DNA from: Zunongwangia mangrovi
GTDB taxonomy: Bacteria > Bacteroidota > Bacteroidia > Flavobacteriales > Flavobacteriaceae
NCBI RefSeq assembly: GCF_900112105.1
Contig: NZ_FOKV01000009.1
Coordinates: forward strand, 124,001-188,000
Length of the DNA stretch: 64,000 nucleotides
Direction of reading: 5' to 3'
The notes under the pieces were generated by a model. That model did not search any database and was not told the DNA's origin. It worked only from the letters and a program-made list of their open reading frames with translations. Of this stretch, positions 27,683-35,083 are shown piece by piece. Within the stretch, counting starts at the first letter, position 1. Every line of letters starts with the position of its first letter. The position numbers were made by a program, and so were the translations under genes.

Positions 27683-28498
27683 ATGGAAAGATTACCCAAA
27701 ATTGCAATACCAATTTTTATAGGATTGGTTGTTTTAATCATATTTATTTCAAAATCTACAATAACCATTGGCTCTGGTGAAGCGGGAGTTTTATATAAAA
27801 CTTTTGGAAACGGAGTAGTTATAGATGAGCCACCTTTAAACGAAGGTTTTCATTGGGTGTTACCCTGGAATAAAGTTTTTGTTTACGAGGTAAGACAGCA
27901 ATCTTTAGATGAGAAAATGACGGTTTTATCTTCAAATGGGTTGGAGATCAAATTAGATGCTTCGGTTTGGTTTCAGCCGGCTTACGACGATTTAGGAAAA
28001 TTACATAAAGAAAAAAGTGAAGCTTATATCGAGCGATTACTAAAACCTGCACTACGATCTGCAACTCGTGCCGTGGTTGGGCGTTATAATCCAGAGCAAT
28101 TATATTCTAGTAAGCGTGAAGCGATTCAGGAAGAAATTTTAGAGGAAACACAAATTCTTTTAAGAGATCAATACGTTCAGGTAAATGAAGTTTTGGTAAG
28201 AGACGTATCACTTCCTCCTACGATCAAAGAAGCTATTGAGCGTAAATTGAGACAGGAACAGGAATCTTTAGAATATGAATATCGTTTAACTAAAGCCGAG
28301 CAGGAAGCAGAACGCCAACGTATCGATGCTGAAGGTAAAGCACGTGCAAACCGTATTTTAAGTGAGTCTTTAACTGAAAAGGTATTAATGGAAAAAGGAA
28401 TCCAGGCCACTTTAGAATTAGCGAAATCTGGTAATGCTAAAACTGTAATCATTGGTTCTGGAGAAGACGGATTACCACTGATTTTAGGAAATAACTAA
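27683..28498 (+). CDS. Prohibitin/SPFH-family membrane protein
   Basis: A 271-residue protein with one N-terminal membrane anchor (about residues 6-25) and an SPFH/prohibitin domain (about 28-200), recognised from IGSGEAGVLYKTFGNG near the start and the conserved LKPALRSATRAVVGRYNPEQLYSSKREAI region. A charged coiled-coil follows (KLRQEQESLEYEYRLTKAEQ onwards). Family members form large membrane-associated rings that scaffold proteins, often proteases such as FtsH. It is probably co-transcribed with the upstream VWA protein. It ends just before the his operon promoter. Confidence 0.92.
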   Translation: MERLPKIAIPIFIGLVVLIIFISKSTITIGSGEAGVLYKTFGNGVVIDEPPLNEGFHWVLPWNKVFVYEVRQQSLDEKMTVLSSNGLEIKLDASVWFQPAYDDLGKLHKEKSEAYIERLLKPALRSATRAVVGRYNPEQLYSSKREAIQEEILEETQILLRDQYVQVNEVLVRDVSLPPTIKEAIERKLRQEQESLEYEYRLTKAEQEAERQRIDAEGKARANRILSESLTEKVLMEKGIQATLELAKSGNAKTVIIGSGEDGLPLILGNN

Positions 28499-28528
28499 AA
28501 TTTATCTTAGAAATTTTAAATTCTGATT

Positions 28529-28557
28529 TTGAATTTTAAAATTAATACTTAGATTTG
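28529..28557 (+). promoter_or_regulatory. Promoter of the his operon
   Basis: TTG at 28529-28531 is followed after 18 nt by TAGATTTG (28550-28557), a full match to the Bacteroidota consensus. The leader-peptide ATG at 28566 is only 8 nt further, so the leader is nearly at the 5' end of the transcript. Confidence 0.75.
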
Positions 28558-28565
28558 CTTCCATA

Positions 28566-28625
28566 ATGAGAACAATACAATTACATCACCATCATCATAT
28601 TTACTACTGCGCTCAGGCGAGGTAA
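28566..28625 (+). CDS. hisL: His operon leader peptide with five consecutive His codons
   Basis: This ORF encodes 19 residues, MRTIQLHHHHHIYYCAQAR. The five histidine codons are at 28584-28598. Such a run directly before a histidine operon is the hallmark of ribosome-mediated attenuation: when charged tRNA-His is scarce the ribosome stalls on these codons, the terminator at 28659-28690 does not form and hisG is transcribed. The antiterminator pairing could be formed by the region 28620-28660, but I could not fold it reliably. The family knowledge comes from enteric his leaders; here the evidence is the codons, the promoter and the terminator in the right order. Confidence 0.88.
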   Translation: MRTIQLHHHHHIYYCAQAR

Positions 28626-28658
28626 ATTTGATATGTGGTAATGTTAAGCATATTTAGA

Positions 28659-28690
28659 AACCCGTTTGAGCTACTCAAACGGGTTTTTTA
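28659..28690 (+). terminator. Attenuator terminator of the his operon
   Basis: A perfect 12-bp stem (AACCCGTTTGAG, 28659-28670, with CTCAAACGGGTT, 28674-28685), a 3-nt loop and a T run. It lies between the His-rich leader and hisG, 58 bp before the hisG start. Confidence 0.9.
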
Positions 28691-28748
28691 TTTGTTCAAA
28701 TTTGACAACTGAAATTAAACTAAGCACTAAAAATAAAATGCTTTTGTG

Positions 28749-29612
28749 ATGAAAAAAGAAAAACTAAGGATCGCAATTCAAAAATCTGGACGCCTAAATG
28801 AAGATTCTCTTAAGATCTTAAAAGACGCCGGGATTTCGATTGATAATGGAAAAGAGCAGTTAAAAGCTTCGGCACGTAATTTTCCGGTAGAAGTTCTTTA
28901 TTTAAGAAATGGTGATATTCCGCAGTATTTAAGAGATGGCGTGGTAGACGTTGCAATTCTTGGGGAGAATGTGCTGGTAGAAAAAGGAAAGGATATTATT
29001 CGAGGAGAGAAATTAGGATTCTCGAAATGCCGAGTTTCACTAGCGGTGCCAAAATCTGTAAAATATAATGGAATTGAGGATCTTGAAGGAAAGAAAATCG
29101 CGACCAGTTATCCAAATACGGTTAAAGAATATTTAGCTGAAAAGGGAATTTCAGCCGATCTTCATATCATTAATGGCTCTGTTGAAATTGCACCAAATAT
29201 TGGTTTGGCCGATGCGATTTGCGATATTGTTTCCAGTGGAAGCACGCTTTTCAAAAACAATTTGAAAGAAGCTGAAGTAATGCTGAAGAGTGAGGCGATT
29301 TTGGCCATTTCACCACAGATTTCTGAAGAGCGTCAGCAAATTTTAGATCAGCTGCAATTTAGATTGAAATCGGTTTTAAACGCACGTACTTCAAAATATA
29401 TCTTGCTAAACGCACCAAACGATAAGCTAGATGATATTATCCGACTTTTGCCAGGAATGCGTTCTCCTACCGTTTTGCCATTGGCAGAAGAAGGATGGAG
29501 TTCGATTCATACGGTAATTAACGAAGAGCGTTTTTGGGAAGTGATCGACGAATTAAAACAACACGGCGCAGAAGGATTGCTTGTAGTACCAATTGAGAAG
29601 ATGGTGTTGTAA
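28749..29612 (+). CDS. hisG: ATP phosphoribosyltransferase, long form
   Basis: The first and feedback-controlled enzyme of histidine synthesis, joining ATP and PRPP. It has 287 residues, the long HisG type with two catalytic lobes plus a C-terminal ACT-like regulatory domain (from about residue 215), so no HisZ partner is needed. Typical segments are LRIAIQKSGRLNEDS at the start, the GLADAICDIVSSGSTL PRPP-binding motif (about residues 156-171) and the LPGMRSPTVLPL stretch. The frame opens with a GTG at 28746, but the ATG at 28749 is the obvious start. It is the first structural gene after the attenuator. Confidence 0.96.
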   Translation: MKKEKLRIAIQKSGRLNEDSLKILKDAGISIDNGKEQLKASARNFPVEVLYLRNGDIPQYLRDGVVDVAILGENVLVEKGKDIIRGEKLGFSKCRVSLAVPKSVKYNGIEDLEGKKIATSYPNTVKEYLAEKGISADLHIINGSVEIAPNIGLADAICDIVSSGSTLFKNNLKEAEVMLKSEAILAISPQISEERQQILDQLQFRLKSVLNARTSKYILLNAPNDKLDDIIRLLPGMRSPTVLPLAEEGWSSIHTVINEERFWEVIDELKQHGAEGLLVVPIEKMVL

Positions 29613-29613
29613 A

Positions 29614-29767
29614 TTTAGATGTTAGATCGTTTCGCTGTTAGAATTTAGAATATAGACTAAAGAAATAAAAATCAGGATTTATTTTGAATGCTAAATGTTG
29701 AATTAAAAGCTGACAGTTGAAGGCTGAAAGCTAAAAACTAACAACTGTAAACCGTAAACTGAAAAAA
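29614..29767. repeat. Dispersed spacer repeats between hisG and hisD
   Basis: The first part (29614-29700) contains GTTAGATCGTTTCGCTGTTA, then ATATAGACTAAAG and CAGGATTTATTTTGAATG. The same ordered blocks recur at 31061-31160 and 35817-35930. The second part (29706-29767), with GACAGTTGAAGGCTGAAAGC and ending ACCGTAAACTGAAAAAA right at the hisD ATG, recurs before hisF at 35985-36042. Confidence 0.8.
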
Positions 29768-31051
29768 ATGAACAAAATATATAATCCTTCAAGATCTGAA
29801 TGGGATGCTGTTTTAAAACGGCCGACCAAAACCGTAGATGATATTGAAGACACGGTAAACCAAATTTTTGCTGAAGTAAAAGCTAAAGGAGATGCAGCGG
29901 TAGCAAAATATACCGATATGTTTGATGGGATTAAGCTTGAAAACACCTTGGCAACTTCAGAAGAAATTGCAGCTGCAGAAGCTGAAATTTCAGAAGAATT
30001 AAAATCTGCCATTCTTTTAGCAAAAAAGAATATCGAAAAATTTCATGCAGCCCAGAAAACCGAGAAAGTTGAAGTTGAAACAACTAGCGGAGTAAAATGC
30101 TGGCAGGAAAAAAGACCTATTCAAAAGATCGGATTATATATTCCTGGCGGAAGCGCACCTCTATTTTCAACAATTTTGATGTTGGCGGTACCGGCGGCAA
30201 TTGCAGGTTGTAAAGAAATCATACTTTGTACGCCGCCAAATAAAGAAGGAAAAGTTCATCCAGCTATTTTATACACCGCAAATTTATGCGGAGTAACAAA
30301 GGTCAATAAGATTGGCGGGATTCAGGCGATTGCAGCGCTCACTTTCGGTACCGAGACCGTTCCCAAAGTGTATAAAATTTTTGGTCCTGGGAATCAATTT
30401 GTAACGGTAGCGAAACAGTTGGCAACTCGGCATAATGTTTCGATCGATATGCCGGCAGGTCCATCAGAATTGTTGGTAGTTGCAGACGATTCGGCTAAAC
30501 CAGCTTATGTCGCTTCAGATTTGTTGAGTCAGGCAGAGCATGGAGGTGATAGTCAGGTGATCTTAGTGTCGACCTCAAAATCATTTTTAGATGAAGTAGA
30601 GGTAGCTGTTGAAGATCAATTATCAGCGCTTCCAAGAAAAGCCATTGCAGAAAAAGCGATCGAGAACTCAAAACTGATCTATGTTGAAAATAATGAAGTT
30701 GCTTTAGGTTTGATTAACGAGTATGGCCCAGAGCATTTTATAATTTCTACTGAAAATAATGAATTTTACACTAAAGGGATCATTAATGCCGGTTCCGTAT
30801 TTATAGGTAGTTACACGCCTGAAAGTGCCGGAGATTATGCTTCGGGAACAAATCATACACTTCCAACGAATGGTTATGCAAAGCAATACAGCGGTGTAAA
30901 CCTGGATAGTTTTATGAAGAGTATGACGTTTCAGCAAATTTCAGAAGAAGGAATAAAAAGCATTGGTCCCGCAATCGAGTTAATGGCCGACGCAGAAGGT
31001 TTACAAGCACATAAAAATGCAGTGACTTTGCGATTGAAAGATTTGAGTTAA
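29768..31051 (+). CDS. hisD: Histidinol dehydrogenase
   Basis: A zinc- and NAD-dependent enzyme making the last two oxidations, histidinol to histidine. At 427 residues it has the normal length. Recognisable segments are the KIGLYIPGGSAPLFST nucleotide-binding stretch (about residues 118-133), FGPGNQFVTVAKQ, the DLLSQAEHGGDSQVI metal-binding motif with Q and H (about 248-262), and the NEYGPEHFII motif with the catalytic E and H (about 317-326). It is separated from hisG by 155 bp made entirely of repeats; the operon nevertheless has no visible internal terminator here. Confidence 0.96.
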   Translation: MNKIYNPSRSEWDAVLKRPTKTVDDIEDTVNQIFAEVKAKGDAAVAKYTDMFDGIKLENTLATSEEIAAAEAEISEELKSAILLAKKNIEKFHAAQKTEKVEVETTSGVKCWQEKRPIQKIGLYIPGGSAPLFSTILMLAVPAAIAGCKEIILCTPPNKEGKVHPAILYTANLCGVTKVNKIGGIQAIAALTFGTETVPKVYKIFGPGNQFVTVAKQLATRHNVSIDMPAGPSELLVVADDSAKPAYVASDLLSQAEHGGDSQVILVSTSKSFLDEVEVAVEDQLSALPRKAIAEKAIENSKLIYVENNEVALGLINEYGPEHFIISTENNEFYTKGIINAGSVFIGSYTPESAGDYASGTNHTLPTNGYAKQYSGVNLDSFMKSMTFQQISEEGIKSIGPAIELMADAEGLQAHKNAVTLRLKDLS

Positions 31052-31060
31052 CGTGTTAAC

Positions 31061-31160
31061 TAGATTTTAGATCGCTTCGCTGCTAGAAGTTAGAATATAG
31101 ACTAGAAAAAACAGGATGAGTATTTATTTTGAATGTTTATTGTTGAAATTTGAATGAGTT
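31061..31160. repeat. Second copy of the hisG-hisD spacer repeat
   Basis: It contains ATTTTAGATCGCTTCGCTGC, TTAGAATATAGACTAG, CAGGATGAGTATTTATTTTG and a TGTTGAAATTTGAATG tail, in the same order as the copy at 29614. Confidence 0.75.
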
Positions 31161-31166
31161 ACTTTG

Positions 31167-31244
31167 GTCATGCTGAACTCGTTTCAGCATCTCATTTGAG
31201 TGAGAAAAAATGATGATGAGATCCTAGATCAAGTCCGGGATGAC
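31167..31244. repeat. Cloverleaf repeat, copy 1 (complete)
   Basis: The unit runs from GTCATGCTGAAC to GGGATGAC. Its ends are complementary (GTCAT with ATGAC). Inside are hairpin 1 (GCTGAA with TTTCAGC), a middle pair (ATCTCAT with ATGAGAT) and hairpin 2 (weakened here; CCGGA with TCCGG in copy 3). The unit could fold as a branched, cloverleaf-like structure. Confidence 0.85.
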
Positions 31245-31254
31245 CAATCGAGTT

Positions 31255-31307
31255 GTCATGCTGAACCTGTCCGTCCGGCAGGCAGGGGCTTGTTTCAGCA
31301 TCTCATC
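31255..31307. repeat. Cloverleaf repeat, copy 2 (left half, with nested insertion)
   Basis: Only the left half is present (GTCATGCTGAAC to TTTCAGCATCTCATC). A 23-bp GC-rich, partly palindromic block containing GTCCGTCCGGCAGGCAGG (31267-31289) is inserted exactly in the hairpin loop, splitting CTGAAC from TTGTTTC. Confidence 0.8.
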
Positions 31308-31365
31308 AAGTTTGTGAGGAGTTTGAAGATTTCGAAGTAGTGCGAGTTGTAATTAACTAAGTGAA

Positions 31366-31644
31366 ATGAAAAAATCGTTTGTATATATTCTAACTAATAA
31401 ATACAGGACAGTTTTTTACACGGGTGTAACAAACGATTTAAGAAGGAGAATTTCCGAGCATAATAACGGAACGGGAAGTAAATTCACTGAGAAATATAAA
31501 ACTAAAGATCTAATTTATTTTGAAGAGTTTAATGATTTTAATCAAGCAGTAGCTAGAGAAAAACAGCTTAAGAACTGGAAAAAAGAATGGAAGTTAAATT
31601 TAATTAAATCTTTTAATCCGAAATTGCAGACATTAGAATATTAA
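31366..31644 (+). CDS. Small GIY-YIG nuclease-family protein inside the his operon
   Basis: A 92-residue single-domain GIY-YIG protein (YhbQ/UPF0213-like size). It has the strand pair FVYIL and FYTGVTN in place of the canonical GIY and YIG, the conserved arginine in LRRRISEHNNG (about residues 25-35) and the metal-binding glutamate in AVAREKQLKNWKK (about 64-75). The core motifs are intact, so a nuclease activity is possible. It lies between hisD and hisC in the operon direction, within a 720-bp spacer made of repeats, and is flanked on both sides by cloverleaf repeats in the same orientation. It has no role in histidine synthesis known to me; context suggests a mobile or selfish unit. Confidence 0.9.
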   Translation: MKKSFVYILTNKYRTVFYTGVTNDLRRRISEHNNGTGSKFTEKYKTKDLIYFEEFNDFNQAVAREKQLKNWKKEWKLNLIKSFNPKLQTLEY

Positions 31645-31658
31645 TTTTGAAAACGGTT

Positions 31659-31735
31659 GTCATGCTGAACTTGTTTCAGCATCTCATCCAGTTGAAACCA
31701 AGCATGATGAGATCCCGGATCAAGTCCGGGATGAC
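31659..31735. repeat. Cloverleaf repeat, copy 3 (complete)
   Basis: The most regular copy: GTCATGCTGAACTTGTTTC then AGCATCTCATC, a spacer, GATGAGATCCCGGATC and AAGTCCGGGATGAC. Hairpins 1 and 2, the middle stem and the terminal GTCAT/ATGAC pair are all intact. It lies 14 bp after the GIY-YIG gene. Confidence 0.88.
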
Positions 31736-31772
31736 GAATAGAAAAAAATAAACTGAAAGCCATAAAACAAAA

Positions 31773-32822
31773 ATGCCCACCAATATAAACATACATAACC
31801 TTGTTCGGGAGAACGTGAAGAAATTGAAACCATATTCTTCCGCTCGTGACGAATATAAATCAACAGGAACCGAAATGGTTTTTCTTGATGCCAATGAGAA
31901 TCCTTATCAAACCGATGTAAACCGCTATCCAGATCCGCATCAAAGAAATGTAAAATACGAGCTGGCAAAGATCAAAGGTATAAAGCCACAGCAAATCCTG
32001 TTAGGAAATGGTAGTGACGAGGTTTTAGATTTGTTGTTCAGGGCGTTTTGTGAGCCGGGAAAAGACAATGTGATCACGCTTCCGCCAACCTACGGAATGT
32101 ATAAAGTGCTTTCAGAAATTAACAATATCGAAAATAGGGAAGTGCTACTTTCGCAGGATTTTGAACCACAGGTTTCAGCGATATTAGATAAATCTGATGC
32201 GAATTCTAAACTTCTATTTCTTTGTTCGCCAAATAATCCTACGGGGAATACCTTTTCAGAAGAAAAAGTAGAAGAATTGCTTCAAAAGTTCAACGGCTTG
32301 GTAATTATTGACGAGGCTTATATTGATTTTTCAGGAAAAGAAAGCTGGTTAAACAGGCTTCAGGAATATCCAAATTTGGTGATTACGCAAACACTTTCTA
32401 AAGCTTACGGTATGGCAGGAATCCGATTGGGAATCTGCTGTGCTTCCGAAGAAATTATCGAGATTTTAAAGAAGATCAAACCTCCTTATAATGTAAATGA
32501 ATTAACGCAGCAACGTGCTTTAAACCGAGTTTTGGATGTTAAAAATGTGGAGAATGAAGTTGCCGATATTCTAAAAGGTAGAGAAGAATTATTTAAGGTA
32601 TTGCTGGAAGTTTCTTATGTTGAAAAAATCTATCCATCAGACGCGAATTTTATTTTAGTGAAAGTCGATAATGCGACGGCCAGATACAACCAATTGATCG
32701 AAAAAGGAATTGTAATTAGAAACAGAACCACACAACCGCTTTGCGAAAATACCCTTCGTTTAACCGTGGGAACCACTCAAGAAAATCAAAAATTAATTAC
32801 CGCTTTAAAAAGCCTAATCTAA
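31773..32822 (+). CDS. hisC: Histidinol-phosphate aminotransferase
   Basis: A PLP-dependent fold-type I aminotransferase of 349 residues that converts imidazole-acetol phosphate to histidinol phosphate using glutamate. It shows the [16 protein letters not shown] cofactor-binding region (about residues 77-92), the SPNNPTGN motif (about 151-158), DEAYIDF and the Schiff-base lysine in [16 protein letters not shown] (about residue 212). It follows the repeat-rich spacer and is separated from hisB by only 5 bp. Confidence 0.96.
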   Translation: MPTNINIHNLVRENVKKLKPYSSARDEYKSTGTEMVFLDANENPYQTDVNRYPDPHQRNVKYELAKIKGIKPQQILLGNGSDEVLDLLFRAFCEPGKDNVITLPPTYGMYKVLSEINNIENREVLLSQDFEPQVSAILDKSDANSKLLFLCSPNNPTGNTFSEEKVEELLQKFNGLVIIDEAYIDFSGKESWLNRLQEYPNLVITQTLSKAYGMAGIRLGICCASEEIIEILKKIKPPYNVNELTQQRALNRVLDVKNVENEVADILKGREELFKVLLEVSYVEKIYPSDANFILVKVDNATARYNQLIEKGIVIRNRTTQPLCENTLRLTVGTTQENQKLITALKSLI

Positions 32823-32827
32823 TTAAA

Positions 32828-33967
32828 ATGCAAAAAGTTTTATTTATAGATCGTGACGGAACGATTATCCTGGAGCCCGAAGATTACCAGGTAGACAAGT
32901 TAGAAAAACTGGAGTTTTACCCAGAATCATTGTTCTATTTATCGAAAATCGCCAAAGAATTAGATTATGAATTAGTGATGGTAACTAATCAGGATGGTTT
33001 GGGAACTGAGATTTATCCTGAAAATCAATTTTGGCCGATTCAGAATTTTGTGGTAAAAACCTTCGAAAATGAAGGAGTGAAATTCAGTGATATCTTAATA
33101 GATCGGACTTTTGCAAAAGATAACCAGCCTACCAGAAAGCCAAATACAGGTTTGTTGGAAAGAAAATATTTGAATTCCGAGGCCTACGATATGGCAAATT
33201 CGATTATGATCGGTGATCGTATGACCGATATTGAGTTTGCTTATAATTTCGGCGGAAAAGGAATTTTTATCGATACCCACGAAGATTTAGCGACCGACGA
33301 ATTGAAAAATGATGTTTCTAAACTGAAGGAAACAATAGCACTGAAAACTTCCAGCTGGAAAGAAATTTATGAGTTTTTAAAACTGAAAGATCGTACTGCT
33401 GAAATTGTAAGAAAAACCAACGAAACTGATATTAAGATCAAGCTGAATCTTGACGGCACCGGGGAAGCAGAAATTTCTACCGGGATTGCATTTTTTGATC
33501 ATATGTTAGATCAAATTGCTCGTCATGGGCAAATGGATTTGGAGGTAAAAGTAGATGGCGATCTTGAAGTAGATGAGCACCACACGATCGAAGATACCGC
33601 AATTGCTTTGGGCGAAGTATATGCAAAAGCTTTGGGGAATAAATTAGGAATCGAGCGATACGGATTTTGTTTGCCAATGGACGATTGCTTAGCGCAGGTC
33701 GCGATCGATTTTGGTGGCCGAAATTGGTTGGTTTGGGAAGCCGATTTTAAGCGTGAAATGGTTGGAAAAATGCCAACAGAAATGTTCTATCATTTCTTTA
33801 AATCATTTACCGATGGCGCTAAGGCAAACCTGAATGTAAAAGCAGAAGGAACGAACGAACATCATAAGATCGAAGCGATTTTTAAAGCCTTTGCGAAAGC
33901 GATAAAAATGGCAGTAAAAAGAGATACAGAGAAAATGATCTTACCTTCAACAAAAGGAATGCTTTAA
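32828..33967 (+). CDS. hisB: Bifunctional HisB: histidinol-phosphatase / imidazoleglycerol-phosphate dehydratase
   Basis: A 379-residue fusion catalysing two non-consecutive steps. Residues 1 to about 165 are a HAD-type phosphatase with the nucleophile motif FIDRDGT (D8 and D10), MVTNQDG and MIGDRMTD. Residues from about 190 are the manganese-dependent dehydratase with the repeated metal-binding motifs [23 protein letters not shown] and later [27 protein letters not shown]. The open frame extends upstream into the end of hisC, but the ATG at 32828, 5 bp after the hisC stop, gives the expected [11 protein letters not shown] start. Confidence 0.97.
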   Translation: MQKVLFIDRDGTIILEPEDYQVDKLEKLEFYPESLFYLSKIAKELDYELVMVTNQDGLGTEIYPENQFWPIQNFVVKTFENEGVKFSDILIDRTFAKDNQPTRKPNTGLLERKYLNSEAYDMANSIMIGDRMTDIEFAYNFGGKGIFIDTHEDLATDELKNDVSKLKETIALKTSSWKEIYEFLKLKDRTAEIVRKTNETDIKIKLNLDGTGEAEISTGIAFFDHMLDQIARHGQMDLEVKVDGDLEVDEHHTIEDTAIALGEVYAKALGNKLGIERYGFCLPMDDCLAQVAIDFGGRNWLVWEADFKREMVGKMPTEMFYHFFKSFTDGAKANLNVKAEGTNEHHKIEAIFKAFAKAIKMAVKRDTEKMILPSTKGML

Positions 33968-33971
33968 TAGT

Positions 33972-34045
33972 ATTGAGAATTGAGTATAGAGTAGTTAGTA
34001 GCTAAACTCAATACTCAATACTCAATTCTAACTACTAACTACTAT
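33972..34045. repeat. Large imperfect hairpin repeat before hisH
   Basis: The left arm contains ATTGAGTATAGAGTAGTTAG and the right arm CAATACTCAATTCTAACTAC followed by TAACTACTATAG. The arms are built from short iterations of ATTGAGT and TAGTTAG and their complements. The hairpin fills the 82-bp hisB-hisH spacer almost exactly. Confidence 0.75.
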
Positions 34046-34049
34046 AGAA

Positions 34050-34643
34050 ATGAAAATAGCAATTATAGATTACGGCGCGGGAAATATTCAGAGTATCAAA
34101 TTCGCAGTAAAACGACTTGGTTTTGAAGCTGTGCTTACAGATGATGCTGAAGAAATAAAGTCGGCAGATAAGGTGATCTTTCCGGGAGTAGGAGAGGCGA
34201 GTAGTGCGATGAAGATGCTAAAGTCAACCGGATTAGATAAAGTCATTCCGCAGCTCAAGCAACCAGTTTTGGGAATATGCCTTGGGATGCAATTGATGTG
34301 TGAATATTGTGAGGAAGGAGATACGCCAGGATTATCGATTTTTGATGCGAAAGTGGTGAAGTTCGATAATACAGTTAAAGTGCCGCAAATTGGCTGGAAT
34401 CAAATTTACGATCTACGATCAGATCTGTTTGAAGGCGTGAACGAAAAAGAATATGTGTATTTGGTGCATAGCTTCTACGTGAAGGAATGCGAAGAAACGA
34501 TTTGTTCTACGCAATACGGAGTAGAATATACTTCAGCAATCAAAAAGAATAATTTCTATGGTGTACAATTTCACCCTGAAAAAAGCAGCAAAGCCGGAGA
34601 AAAGATTTTGGAAAACTTTTTGAAGTTAGAATTACGAAGTTAG
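34050..34643 (+). CDS. hisH: Imidazole glycerol phosphate synthase, glutaminase subunit
   Basis: The class I glutamine amidotransferase half of the HisHF enzyme, delivering ammonia to HisF. It has 197 residues with the nucleophile elbow LGICLGMQLM (cysteine at about residue 77) and the H-P-E triad residues in GVQFHPEKS (about 172-180). The start ATG follows a hairpin spacer. The last eight residues, LKLELRS, are encoded by sequence that also forms the left arm of the S23 element (from 34620), so the natural C-terminus was probably rewritten when that element arrived. Confidence 0.96.
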   Translation: MKIAIIDYGAGNIQSIKFAVKRLGFEAVLTDDAEEIKSADKVIFPGVGEASSAMKMLKSTGLDKVIPQLKQPVLGICLGMQLMCEYCEEGDTPGLSIFDAKVVKFDNTVKVPQIGWNQIYDLRSDLFEGVNEKEYVYLVHSFYVKECEETICSTQYGVEYTSAIKKNNFYGVQFHPEKSSKAGEKILENFLKLELRS

Positions 34644-35083
34644 AAGTACGGAATAAGATTCTTGAATTAGGAAAACAAAAAATATCATGTATGATTTAAA
34701 AGAAAGAACTAAAAAGTTTGCAATTGATGTTTGGTCGTTGTGTTCCCATATACCTAAAAATAGAGAGTTCGATGCTTATGTGAGGCAGCTTATTAGATGT
34801 TCTAGTTCTGTTGGAGCAAATTATAGAGCTGCCAGAAGAGCTAAATCTAACGCAGATTTCATAAATAAATTAAAAATTGTGGAAGAGGAAGCTGATGAGT
34901 CGATGTACTTTTTAGAATTACTGGAAATAGTTTATCCTAAGGAAAAAAGTAAAATAAAAGAGTTACACGCAGAAGCTAATGAATTAGTAGCTATAATTGT
35001 ATCATCGATAAACAGGGCAAGAAAAAATAATTAAAATGTGTAAACCTAACTTCCAACTTCTAACTTCTAAATTCTAACTTTAA
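34620..35083 (+). mobile_element. IVS-like element: S23 gene between complementary arms, inside the his operon
   Basis: The 38-nt left arm (34620-34657) begins TTGAAGTTAGAATTACGAAG. The reverse complement of the right arm (35046-35083) begins TTAAAGTTAGAATTTAGAAG. Over the first 28 positions, 25 are identical, and the similarity continues with one gap. In RNA the arms would form a long stem closing a loop that holds the S23 gene. This is the architecture of intervening sequences of bacterial 23S rRNA, which carry a four-helix-bundle ORF and are cut out by RNase III. Here the element sits in a protein operon: the left arm overlaps the hisH 3' end by 24 bp and the right arm ends exactly at the base before the hisA ATG. 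That it moves or is processed is inference. Confidence 0.7.
34687..35034 (+). CDS. Four-helix-bundle protein (S23 / 23S rRNA intervening-sequence family)
   Basis: A 115-residue all-helical protein with the family pattern: an FAIDVW segment near the start, the QLIRCSSSVGANYRAARRAKS core (about residues 38-58), then the FINKLKIVEEEADESMYFLELLE helix and a final helix. Members of this family are encoded in intervening sequences of 23S rRNA genes and also as scattered single ORFs in Bacteroidota, and are thought to form ring-like pentamers; their biochemical role is unclear. It is located between hisH and hisA in the operon direction and is flanked by complementary arms. It has no apparent role in histidine synthesis. 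Confidence 0.9.
   Translation: MYDLKERTKKFAIDVWSLCSHIPKNREFDAYVRQLIRCSSSVGANYRAARRAKSNADFINKLKIVEEEADESMYFLELLEIVYPKEKSKIKELHAEANELVAIIVSSINRARKNN

Noticed and set aside
31167-31735. A CRISPR array
   Set aside because: The repeats are palindromic, irregularly spaced, interrupted by a gene and differ in length, and no cas genes are near.
32741-32827. A longer N-terminus for HisB starting inside hisC
   Set aside because: The added residues fit no family member, and the ATG at 32828 gives the canonical [11 protein letters not shown] start.
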